From NCBI GenBank assembly GCA_944989445.1, contig CALYLW010000328.1:370501-434500 (forward strand): 64,000 nt of DNA. The letters are read 5' to 3'. The position numbers and the translations under genes are program-made. The stretch comes from Ampullaceana balthica (lineage: Eukaryota; Mollusca; Gastropoda; Lymnaeidae). The notes under the pieces were generated by a model that saw nothing but the letters and a program-made list of their open reading frames with translations, ran no database searches and was not told where the DNA came from. The first letter of the stretch is position 1; every line of letters starts with the position of its first letter. Positions 22,990 through 31,716 of this stretch are shown in pieces.

Positions 22990-24160
22990 CTCTACACAAT
23001 ATGACAAGATCCTCGACACAATCTGACAAGATCTTCAACCAAATCTGACATGATCTTCTACACAACCTGACAAGATCCTCGACACAATCTGACAAGATCC
23101 TCGACACAGTCTGATAAGATCCTCTACACAATCTGACAAGATCATCTACACAATCTGACAAGATCCGTGACACAATCTGACAAGATCCTCTACACAATCT
23201 GACAAGATCCTCTATACAATCAGACAAGATCCTCGACACAAGCTGACAAGATCCTCGACACAATCTGACAAGATCCACGACACAATCTGACAAGATCCTC
23301 TACACAATCTGGCAAGATCCTCTACACAATCTGACAAGATCCTCTACACAATCTGACAAGATCCTCTACACAATCTGACAAGATCCTCGACACAATCTGA
23401 CAAGATCCTCGGCACAAGCTGACAAGATCCTCGACACAATCTGACAAGATCCGCGACACAATCTGACAAGATCCTCGATACAATCTGACAAGATCCTCTA
23501 CACAATCTGACAAGATCCTCTACACAATCGGACAAGACCGTCGACACAATCTGAAAAGACCCTCGACACAATCTCACAAGATCCTCGAAATAATCTGACA
23601 AGATCCTCGACACAATCTGACAATATCATCGACAAAATCTGACATGATAGTCGACAAAATCTAACACGATCGTCGGCACAATCTGACAAGATCCTCGACA
23701 TAATCTGACAAGATCCTCGACACAATCTGACAAGATCCTCGACACAAATCTGACAAGATCCTATACACAATCGGACAAGATCATCGAGACAATCTGACAA
23801 GATCCTCGACAAAATCTGACAAGATCCTCGACACAATCTGACAAGATCCGCGACACAATCTGACAAGATATGCCACAAAGCCCCTCCCTCCCCCAACTGC
23901 TGCACACATTCCAACAAAGGAGATAACTTGCAGCTGTCCGCGCGTGCTGACCAGTGGCTCACAGCGAGTCTCGTCTTCTATGCTCCGTCCCTTGACCCCG
24001 TGAATGCAACAAGACGGTCGTTAAGTGAATGTCTTGTACTTGTAGGGTTTTTGAACCATCGGGAAACTTCGCGTCCTTCATTTTATTCATAGAACCAGTA
24101 ACTAGACTGCACTTAGCTCCGCCCACTGATTTTAAAATTGTCTCTTGATGATTTGTTTGT

Positions 24161-24690
24161 TGTATCTGACTTCATTGGCTTCCTATACAAGCCCGAGTCG
24201 ATTACAAACTGTCCGTTCTCTGTCACAACTTCTTTTCTGACTCAACGCTCTTCCTATCTTACTTAACTTCTGTCTACTCACCTACTCGTCAGCTACGCTC
24301 TTCTGCAGACACACGTATTCTCTCTGTTCCTGAGACACGCACTAAAACATTTGGCGAGAGGCCTTTCTCTTTTTTTGCCAACCTAACAATGGAATTCTCT
24401 ACCGTTACAAATTACACATTCGTAGTATTCCAACTACTAATAACTAAGGCCTTCAAGACTACAATAAAGACACATCTCTGCAAACAGAACTAATACAATT
24501 AATTAAACAAAATTTGTTCTAACGATAAATGTAGCTTATGTGTAATGTATGTGGTTTTTATGAGTACGAATGTTTATTGAATGCATTGATACTTATATGT
24601 ATGTTATTATTTTTATGTAAAGCGCCGTGAGCCCAGTTTCTTACTGGGGTACAGCGCTAACTAAATTATCAATTTATTATTATTATTATC
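24161..24690 (+). mobile_element. L2/CR1-like LINE 3-prime fragment, longer copy
   Basis: Translation in shifting frames gives HWLPIQARVDYKLSVLCHNF, SPTRQLRSSADTRILSVPE and RTKTFGERPFSFF, the typical L2/CR1 ORF2 C-terminal block. The same untranslated end as at 19.7 kb follows (gtaaagcgccgtgagcccag, then a TTA tail). Frameshifts make it a pseudogene. Confidence 0.78.
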
Positions 24691-25190
24691 TTATATATGC
24701 TTGTTTAATGACTTAAACTTTTATTAGTAAGTAATTGTTCCTTTTACTCGTTCTTTAGCTGGTTTAATTTTAAACAATTCAATTGGTACACAACCAAGCT
24801 GCCATTAAATGTGCAGTCTCGTGCTTGAAAAGGCTCGAACCCTTGTCCTTGATGACGCACTGAAATGGTCGATGAGAACTTCTCGCCCGCACGCGTCCCA
24901 AAATTCGGCCACAAAAAGATGGCCGAGTGATTAGCGGCGCCGTGGGTAAACATACACCGTCCTAAGATCATTGGTCGGGGAAACAACTCCTACATGCTAG
25001 CAGCCACCACGCCCAAGAGATCTCAGCCTCTCGGCTCTCCTAGATCACGGGGCGCTCGTTGTTAGGTGAGTACTGGTGTTTATTTGAGGAGCTTATCATA
25101 GTTACAGCGGACCACTCACTACAATAAACCCTCCCTAGCACCTCCGCCCCCCCCACCTATGTTTTTTTTTAAAGCTCCTTCACTCGCACA
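24691..25190. other. Spacer, possible tRNA-related piece
   Basis: The stretch aagatggccgagtgattagc (near 24917) resembles an A-box of tRNA-derived elements, but I found no B-box at the right distance and no cloverleaf. No gene supported. Confidence 0.35.
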
Positions 25191-25621
25191 CTATCCTTCT
25201 CTCTGGTTTTGTCACTAACTAATGGCGGCAATATGTAACTTTTAAATATATAACTCTTTATGTAGGCGTTCTCACAGTACATAATCTTGTGCACAATAAT
25301 TTACTGAAGAGCTTGTTTATCCAAAACAACTTTAATATGTATACTATGTACATAGAAATATCATTTGAGGTAATACAACGTGGAAATCTTGAGGCGCACA
25401 CATACACTACCTCCTTCCTTGCCGGAAGTCTTCTTACCACTGTCTCGCCCAACACTTTCAACCAATAGGAATGCTCCTTTCTTCCCGCGTCCACCATTCA
25501 CGTGACCTTACGTCACAAAATTATGTTAATCACATGTGACACAATAGACGGTTTGCTGTCACTCTATCCTTCTCTCTGGTTTTGTCACTAACTAATGGCG
25601 GCAATAGCCGGTTTGCTGTCA
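25191..25621 (+). repeat. 58-bp tandem duplication split by an insertion
   Basis: The second copy, 25564-25621, is intact. The first copy is found as 25191-25233 plus 25547-25561, with the solo LTR between. Both hold ttctctctggttttgtcact and aactaatggcggcaata, and differ by one base (gacgg versus gccgg). The duplication therefore preceded the insertion. Confidence 0.85.
25234..25541. mobile_element. Solo LTR, 308 bp
   Basis: It begins TGTAACTTTT and ends ATGTGACA, the TG...CA form of retrotransposon LTRs. It is flanked by the 5-bp direct repeat caata (25229-25233 and 25542-25546), the usual target duplication length of Gypsy, Copia and BEL elements. The internal region has been lost, as after LTR-LTR recombination. 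Superfamily not determinable. A TA-rich stretch near 25250 may be the old promoter. Confidence 0.75.
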
Positions 25622-26085
25622 ACGGATCTGGTATCTAACATTCAAAGCTGTTTTCAAGATTTTTATTTGGAATATGTCAACACTTCAGAGGTCGGGTAAG
25701 CATTTGTCTTCTTCGGAACTCAGTTTCCACATACATCAATGTGTATTTGTGTGTGTGCGGCTCGACTTCTCTTCTTCTGAATTCAGTTATCACATGCAAT
25801 GTGTGTGTGATATGTGCGGGTTCGTTTATATAAATAATTTATACCCTGGGAAGGGGGGGTGAGTGGGTGACTCTGGCAAGTGTTGTTCATTTGACAGAAA
25901 TACTGCATATAATTCCTGTATATTACTTTTAAACAGTTAACAATACTACCAAGACAAATACCATTCAACACTAAACAGACATCTACGCAACTTTGGATGG
26001 GATGACTGGCTGCAATGTCATTTCCTTGGCTTTCTTTGAGTTTCACCAACCTGGAACCTCTTTTAGAACTTGACTTGACTATCCC
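25622..26085. other. Spacer with a small imperfect duplication
   Basis: Segments 25688-25760 and 25762-25830 share the order tcttcttc(g/t)gaa(c/t)tcagtt, cacat, tgtgt and tgcg(g), which indicates a local duplication of about 70 bp. No gene seen. Confidence 0.4.
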
Positions 26086-26775
26086 TTAACCCGTCGGTGG
26101 GTCGTTGGGGCACCATCGTGAACTGAACACTATCTCACGCCATTTGTCCAGGTCCTGTGCTGCCTCTTGGGCGTCGATGAATGATAGGCCGGTCCACTCT
26201 TTGATGTCGTCTTTCCACCTCTTCTTTTGTCTGCCTCTTTTTCTTCCTCCCTGGAATGTGCCTTGCATTATAGTCTTTGCGAGACCTCGAGATCTTGCCA
26301 CTCCATACCATCGTAGTTTCTTCTTCTTAATTGAGGTAAAAGGTCCTCGTAGGGGCCGATGACAGCAGTTATTTTGTCGCGAACCGCTTCGTTTGTGGTG
26401 TGCTCTGTGTAGGAGATGTTCAGAATCTTTCGGAAACATCTCATCTGTAGCGCATTGATTCTTCTTTGGAGGTCTTCAGTGAGTGTCCAAGCCTCGCATC
26501 TATACAAGAAGACCGACATCGCCAGAGAGCGCATTAGTCGAATATTTGATCTCAGAGAGTTTCTTGCTTTGCCAGATGTGTTTTATTTTGCTCGGCGCTG
26601 CGGTTGTCTGGGCCATTCTGGCAAAGAATTTCTGGCTTTGGTTTTGAGCCTTCGTCGGATATTATGGCCCGTAGATATTTAAAGGTGGAGACCTCTTCAA
26701 GTTTTATAACAATTAACCAATATGACCAGATTTCTCTCACATTTTCAGTCAGCAAAGGTTTTAGTATTTTCCGCA
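26086..26775 (-). pseudogene. RTE-like LINE ORF2 C-terminal remnant
   Basis: Read on the minus strand in three frames, the order is: EEVSTFKYLRAIISDEG; MRSLAMSVFLYRCEAWTLTE; INALQMRCFRKILNISY; and then GRKRGRQKKRWKDDIKEWTG with EAAQDLDKWREIV. This is the thumb-to-C-terminus order of RTE/BovB-type and related endonuclease/reverse-transcriptase proteins. Frameshifts near 26340 and 26540-26560 break it, and the catalytic RT core is absent (5-prime truncation near 26776). Confidence 0.8.
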
Positions 26776-26999
26776 ATTACATGATACTTTTTATTTCCCA
26801 ATCGAAATTTGTTGTTTTTTAACCAACGAGCTACGGAAACTACATTGCACTTAATTATACAAAAAAAGCAAAGATCCAGACCATGTCTTTCAATGGTAGT
26901 ATTGAGTCATATTCATCCGTACTGAATGTGTGAGTGTGTGTTTGCCTATTTCAAGAGGTACAGAGCCGCTCATTAGCATATCTCAAGTGTGCAGCTGAA

Positions 27000-27535
27000 C
27001 GGCACGGTGGGATGTTCTATGTTGGTTTAGACTGGATGGATAGTCTACAACAGAACGGGTCGGGGCGATATTCTATGTTGGTTTAGACTGGATGGATAGA
27101 CTACAACAGAACGGGTCGGTGCGATGTTCTATGTTGGTTTAGACTGGATGGATAGACTACAACAGAACGGGTCGGTGCGATGTTCTATGTTGGTTTAGAC
27201 TGGATGGATAGACTACAACAGAACGGGTCGGTGCGATGTTCTATGTTGGTTTAGACTGGATGGATAGACTACAACAGAACGGGTCGGTGCGATGTTCTAT
27301 GTTGGTTTAGACTGGATGAATAGACTACAACAGAACGGGTCGGTGCGATGTTCTATTTTGGTTTAGTTAGACTGGATGAATAGACTACAACAGAATGGGT
27401 CGGTGCGAAGTTCTATGTTGGTTTAGACTGGATGGATAGACTACAACAGAACGGCTCGTTGTGATGTTCTATGTTGGTTTAGTTAGACTGGATGGATAGA
27501 CTTCAACAGAACGGCTCGTTGTGATGTTCTATAAT
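27000..27535 (+). repeat. 56-bp minisatellite, about 9.5 copies
   Basis: The unit contains gatgttctatgttggtttag and actggatggatagactacaa with cagaacgggtcggtgc. The last two copies diverge (ggctcgttgtgatg and an inserted ttag). Because the unit is not a multiple of three, no long frame results. Confidence 0.93.
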
Positions 27536-27537
27536 GG

Positions 27538-27627
27538 TAAGACTAGGGTGCTTGCTAAGTTATGCAAAGATATTCATCTAGTTAGACAAAACTATTCGTT
27601 AAGTTTAAACTGAGCACCCTAGTCTTA
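27538..27627. mobile_element. 90-bp perfect-ended hairpin element
   Basis: Fifteen bases, taagactagggtgct, at the left end have an exact reverse complement at the right end (27613-27627). The outermost TA/TA could be the target duplication of a mariner-type MITE. It lies at the right boundary of the 56-bp array. An alternative is a simple cruciform-forming palindrome. Confidence 0.6.
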
Positions 27628-27992
27628 TAGTCATGGCGAACAACGAGATAATCGATTTCACCTACGATTTAACGTTCCTGTCTCATTTTAAACTTTTGAC
27701 ATTTTTATACATTTGGAACTAAAGGTCTCTTCTGACTGTAAATTCCTGATTTTAAATTTAGTTTGTACTTTTTAGTACATTTTTATAAAAAAATTATTTT
27801 CTACTTTTTAGTGCAATTTTTAAAATAAGACTAGTTTTTAAAACGTGTTTTTTTAATATATTTTTATTTTCTACTTTTTAGTCTTCACATTTTTAAAATT
27901 AAATTGTTCAATGTTTATTGCTCTTTATTTCTTTTTAATTACATTATTAATCTGATCGAAGAGATCGGAGTCGCTGCATGTCTGCTAACTAA
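27628..27992. other. Very AT-rich spacer
   Basis: Three recurrences of tctactttttagt-like sequence at about 27765, 27808 and 27870 within T/A-rich DNA. No gene. Confidence 0.4.
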
Positions 27993-28450
27993 ATAGTCCG
28001 ATTAAACTTACAAAGCAAGCTAATATAAGACTGCACATGGTGCGGCGCTGTTTGCGTGTGCACACTACCACATTATTAACTGCTTAGGATATCAATCTCT
28101 CTCACAGACCAGGGGCAGTGTGTTACTGGCCCACTGGCGTGTCCCTGCTCATCACGGGACTGACCTCCCCGTGCAGTAAAACACTGGTAGTTGGTCAGTC
28201 GCTCGTGACCCATGCCGGTCACTAAGGCAGACTGCTGAGGTTTAACTCTAGCAGACGTAAATCGAAAATATTTAATTAAATTAAATCTAGCCATGGAAAA
28301 AGTCCGCAAAAATTTATAAAATACTATCACAGAAATTGAACATGTGTGTGCAAATTTTCAGAATGATTGGATAACGGAAAGGGGTTCAAAATTGGGATAT
28401 TAAAAATGGTATAGTCCGATTAAACTTACAAAGCAAGCTAATATAAGACT
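27993..28450 (+). repeat. Perfect 40-bp direct repeat spaced by 378 bp
   Basis: Positions 27993-28032 and 28411-28450 are identical and contain ccgattaaacttacaaagca. The interval is GC-richer around 28090-28230 and then AT-rich, with aattttcagaatgattgga. No LTR-like ends or long frame were recognised. It may be a tandem duplication of a longer unit or the scar of an element. Confidence 0.8.
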
Positions 28451-28602
28451 AGTAAAAAATGACACACTTCCCGTGATGCTATCGAGCTGAAATTTTGCAC
28501 ATAGACTCGTGGCTCCTAACAATGCATCGTATAATAATTTCAGATCGATCGAATGTACCGTAATTAAATTAATGCACTTTTAGTTTATCTGTATATAACT
28601 AT
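28443..28602 (-). repeat. Dispersed family C, minus copy
   Basis: Reverse complement of much of 22060-22210: gtaaaaaatgacacacttcc, a gagctgaaattttgcac segment, ttcagatcgatcgaatgtac and taatgcacttttagtttatc. It joins the next repeat at about 28603. Confidence 0.7.
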
Positions 28603-28911
28603 AGGTAATTCAATTTCACAGTTTGTTATTGTTTTTCTTCCAAGTGCCAGTTCACGCGTTGACGCCACCCATCGATGTACCGGCATGCTTTTGTTTACAT
28701 ATTACGTGTCACGCTGAGTTAGGTCCAGCGATCGGTGACCAGACCTTTCCCACCTCCCCCGCCCCCCCCCCGGTTGTACAGCAAAGGGGAGTAAAGGCAG
28801 ATTCAGTTTGTAAATGTTTGTCGCGTTTGAAAATGATCAATACTTTTAATTATGTCTCATATATAAGGGATTTATAGTAAAAAAGCTTTGTTTTTACGGG
28901 GTTGTTTTTTT
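28603..28911 (+). repeat. Repeat D, copy 1
   Basis: It shares with 31003-31221 the ordered blocks ataggtaattcaatttcaca, gtttgttattg, tacagcaaagggga, ttgtaaatgtttgtcgcgtt, tctcatatataagggattta and tttttacggggttgttt. This copy is longer because of an insertion near 28690-28740 and one near 28835. No protein supported; the 84-codon frame inside is not conserved. Confidence 0.7.
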
Positions 28912-29068
28912 TTAATGAAATATCTTATATTAACTTCACCACCGTCTCTCTCTCTCTCTGTCTTGGGCTCATGGTCGGTCGGTCGGGTGGGCGGAAAAAC
29001 AAAAGTAATTAAACAACCCCGTAAAAACAACGTTTTTGACTATAAATCCCTTATATATGAGTATCAAC
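28912..29068 (-). repeat. Inverted family C / repeat D end
   Basis: It contains cttatattaacttcaccacc, a CTCT tract and ggcggaaaaacaaaagtaat, followed by aacaaccccgtaaaaacaac and tataaatcccttatatatga. The last part is the exact opposite orientation of the repeat D end, so repeat D ends face each other across this segment. Confidence 0.65.
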
Positions 29069-29101
29069 TGGTGAATGTTCATTCTCTTTTGGGTCGAGCC
29101 G

Positions 29102-30925
29102 CTAGGCTCTTAAGACCCGGTTCATTTTATCGCAAGCGAGCCTCATCAAGCGGGCATCGCCGTAGAGGTAACCCTCTGCAGGTACCGTTACTTCACCTTC
29201 CAAATCCCCGCACAGCCCGGGGCACTCTTCCAGTACGTGGGCCACCGTCTCTTCTGGGTGGCCACACAGCCGACAGGCCAGTTCCCTTCTGGTGTTAAAC
29301 TTGTACAGGTAGCTTCGTGTGGGACAATGCTCAGTTCTCATTCTAGTTATGAGCGTCTGATTGCTACGTCCAATTTTCCACCAGGAATCGCTTTTGCTCG
29401 GTCGCGGCATGTACTGGAATACTTTTCTGGCCGTGCTTCCAGAAGCCCAGCCCTGAAGCCATTTCTCTCGGAAATGGTCCTTAAGCCACGATCTGACCCC
29501 CAGCTGGGTCATCGGGCGATCGGGTTGGGGCTGAGCTGAACCTTCTCTCGCTAACTCATCGACCCTGTCTGAATGAGGCTCGCCACTGTGCCCAGTGATG
29601 TACTGAAGGACTACTTTTCCGCCTCGTGCTAGGATTCCACCTACTGTTTCCAAAATGACACTGACCGTTTTCGTCTCCAGAGAGGATCGACCCACGGTTT
29701 CGAGCGAAAACCGTGAGTCGGTGAAAACTACGACGGTCGGGAAAACCTTTCTTCTTGCTAGACGTCGGCGCACTTCCTTCAAACCCTTGCAAATCGCCTC
29801 CAGTTCGGCGTCGTGACTACTGTATGCGGATCCGCACGGTCCTGACAGTTCGATACTGTCAGGTCCAGGTTGAGGGTATTGAATTAGCACTCCGTATCCA
29901 CTTCTGCCATCCTTGAAACGCGAGCCGTCCGTAAAGACTTTTACCACACTATCGCCATAAGCTTCGATTGTCTTCAGAGTCTCGTCTCGCTGGAGCTCGA
30001 CGGGACTGGCTTTCGTCACCGCTGTATTTGCCAGTGTCAAACGTAGTTCAGGCAAGTCTGAGCTTTCATGTGGTCCTCGAGCAGGGACCAGTCGCATGCG
30101 TTCCCTGTGCTTGGGTATGGGGACTGAGTCTTCTAGTTCGTAGACCGTATCCATGAAGGATGGTCTTTTCAGTCGGGTCCTCTTTACCCATCGGTCTTGT
30201 AATTGAAAGCAGGGTTCGTCATGCTCCAACCTACGGTATCGTTCCACCGTAGTCATGATTGCCTTTTCTCGCCTTATCGCCAGGGGTTCTACGTTAGACA
30301 TAATTTCTACAGCGGCTGTGGGTGTCGTACGCAACGCCCCGCATACAAACCGTAGAGCTTGGTTTTGTATGCGATCCAGACCCTCTAGAGCCGTACGGCT
30401 CGCAAAGGCCTGGACCGGGAGGCTGTAATCAATAGCACCCCTCACACTAGCGAGATAGAGAGCTCTCAGTAGTCTTGCATCTGCACCCCAACTAGTGCTA
30501 GCCAGTTTCTTCACCAGGGACAGTTTAGCTGTGGCTTTGGCACACAATTCACGCACATGGTTATGTAGCTGGACCTTCTGGTCCAGTTTGATTCCCAAGT
30601 ACGTTGGTGTCCGATCCCAATTCAATCTTTTCCCACATATCTGAAGCACCACCTCATGCTTCAGTGCATTCCGTCCATTTGTGAAAATGGAATGGACCGT
30701 TTTCTCCGTATTGACTACTAGGCGCCAACGGTTGGCGTAGTCTTCGATTCGATTCAGATCTTCCTGCAGCCTGTTCTGCAGGGTTGCAACGTCCTTTCCG
30801 GAACTCCATATAGCCAGATCGTCAGCAAACATGGCATTCTGTGACCCCAGAATACCTTGTAGGTCGTGGACGTAGGCTAAGAACAATGTACAACTGAGGG
30901 CGGACCCCTCAACTAAAAGTATTGA
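29102..30925 (-). CDS. 5-prime-truncated non-LTR retrotransposon ORF2: RT C-half, RNase H, zinc knuckle
   Basis: An uninterrupted frame of about 607 codons from the truncation point; no initiator ATG is expected. It starts with EGSALSCTLFLAYVHDL, matching the RT block that usually reads PQGS.LSP.LF..YINDL. Then, numbering from the TTG at 30886, come FADD (20-23, RT catalytic), the WRLVVNTEKT and TYLGIKLD thumb region (55-105), RNase H with D320 (FTDGS), E361, D390 (FTDSR), H433 and D443 (all canonical residues present), and C538-x2-C541-x8-H550-x4-C555. The RNase H plus this CCHC arrangement points to an I/R1-type clade. The endonuclease and the N-terminal RT are missing, so it cannot move by itself, yet it carries no frameshift or stop, which suggests a recent insertion. 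Confidence 0.88.
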   Translation of the reverse strand, partial: SILLVEGSALSCTLFLAYVHDLQGILGSQNAMFADDLAIWSSGKDVATLQNRLQEDLNRIEDYANRWRLVVNTEKTVHSIFTNGRNALKHEVVLQICGKRLNWDRTPTYLGIKLDQKVQLHNHVRELCAKATAKLSLVKKLASTSWGADARLLRALYLASVRGAIDYSLPVQAFASRTALEGLDRIQNQALRFVCGALRTTPTAAVEIMSNVEPLAIRREKAIMTTVERYRRLEHDEPCFQLQDRWVKRTRLKRPSFMDTVYELEDSVPIPKHRERMRLVPARGPHESSDLPELRLTLANTAVTKASPVELQRDETLKTIEAYGDSVVKVFTDGSRFKDGRSGYGVLIQYPQPGPDSIELSGPCGSAYSSHDAELEAICKGLKEVRRRLARRKVFPTVVVFTDSRFSLETVGRSSLETKTVSVILETVGGILARGGKVVLQYITGHSGEPHSDRVDELAREGSAQPQPDRPMTQLGVRSWLKDHFREKWLQGWASGSTARKVFQYMPRPSKSDSWWKIGRSNQTLITRMRTEHCPTRSYLYKFNTRRELACRLCGHPEETVAHVLEECPGLCGDLEGEVTVPAEGYLYGDARLMRLACDKMNRVLRA

Positions 30926-31002
30926 TTATGTTCAAAAGTGACAAATATTTACAGACTGAAACCGAAATTATCTCCCTTGGCTTTAAAGCTAGGTCAAAAC
31001 TC

Positions 31003-31221
31003 TATATAGGTAATTCAATTTCACAGTTTGTTATTGCTCGGCGTCCGGTGCCACTTGAGTCGTTCACGCATGCCATCGGTGACCACACCTCCCCCCCTCC
31101 GCCGGGTTTTACAGCAAAGGGGACTTAACTCAGTTTCAGTCTGTAAATGTTTGTCGCGTTGAGTTCTGTCTCATATATAAGGGATTTATAGTCAAAAACT
31201 TTATTTTTACGGGGTTGTTTA
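31003..31221 (+). repeat. Repeat D, copy 2
   Basis: Same ordered blocks as 28603-28911, in the same direction, on the other side of the LINE. The end tttttacggggttgttt is at about 31205-31221. The two direct copies bracket the LINE insertion, but the junctions do not coincide with the LINE ends. Confidence 0.7.
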
Positions 31222-31716
31222 ATTAACACATCACTCACATGAACACAAGGGGAAACAAGGCGGTATTCAAGTCAAGATGTCAATATCTAACCAACAACTC
31301 CAGTAAAGAACGGTAATCGTTGGTCAAAAGTTACTTTCTCAATTCCTCGTCAGGTTTTTGGGAGAGAGCACAGAAACGAATACGGAAGTATTTATTTAGA
31401 TAAAGTTATTATTTCTTTGACATAATTTTGAGATTGATGGCAGCTCATATTTCATGCCGTGGGAAAAGGGGGGGGGGTCCCCCTACAGTCCAGGGGTGGG
31501 GGTAGCTAGATATTCAAAGCCAACATGTGCTCGTGTCACACACTCAAACGACAGAAGAACACCGCACTAAGCCGAGCTGGCTGCATCAATTTACACAGCA
31601 CATCAATAGGCCATGCAAGTGACGTTCGCTAAATGGTTCAAAAGTTAAACTTCGTTAAAATTCTCAGAGTGCTCTCCCGTGTATGTTATTGGTTTATACA
31701 AGGGTTCTCAGCCTTA
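31222..31716. other. Unique spacer
   Basis: No gene or repeat recognised, apart from a G-run of nine to ten near 31470. It ends at the TTA target site (31714-31716) of the next element. Confidence 0.4.

Larger units (their letters stand above)
22460..23870 (+). repeat. 22-bp minisatellite, about 42 copies, twice interrupted
   Basis: The unit is caatctgacaagatcctcga plus ca, with frequent ctctaca variants. Two hAT-type insertions at 22505-22799 and 22830-22989 break its left part. Copies on the left are sparser and more diverged. The minus-strand frames of 60-150 codons are 22-residue repeats without coding support. Confidence 0.93.

Noticed and set aside
24744..24986. tRNA gene or tRNA-derived SINE
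   Set aside because: Only an A-box-like gatggccgagtgattag is present; no B-box at proper spacing and no cloverleaf. The same applies to agcgcagttggttcacg near 55205.
28603..31221. LTR retrotransposon with repeat D as LTRs
   Set aside because: The direct copies differ in length and content, lack TG...CA ends, and the LINE between runs in its own orientation with its own 5-prime truncation.
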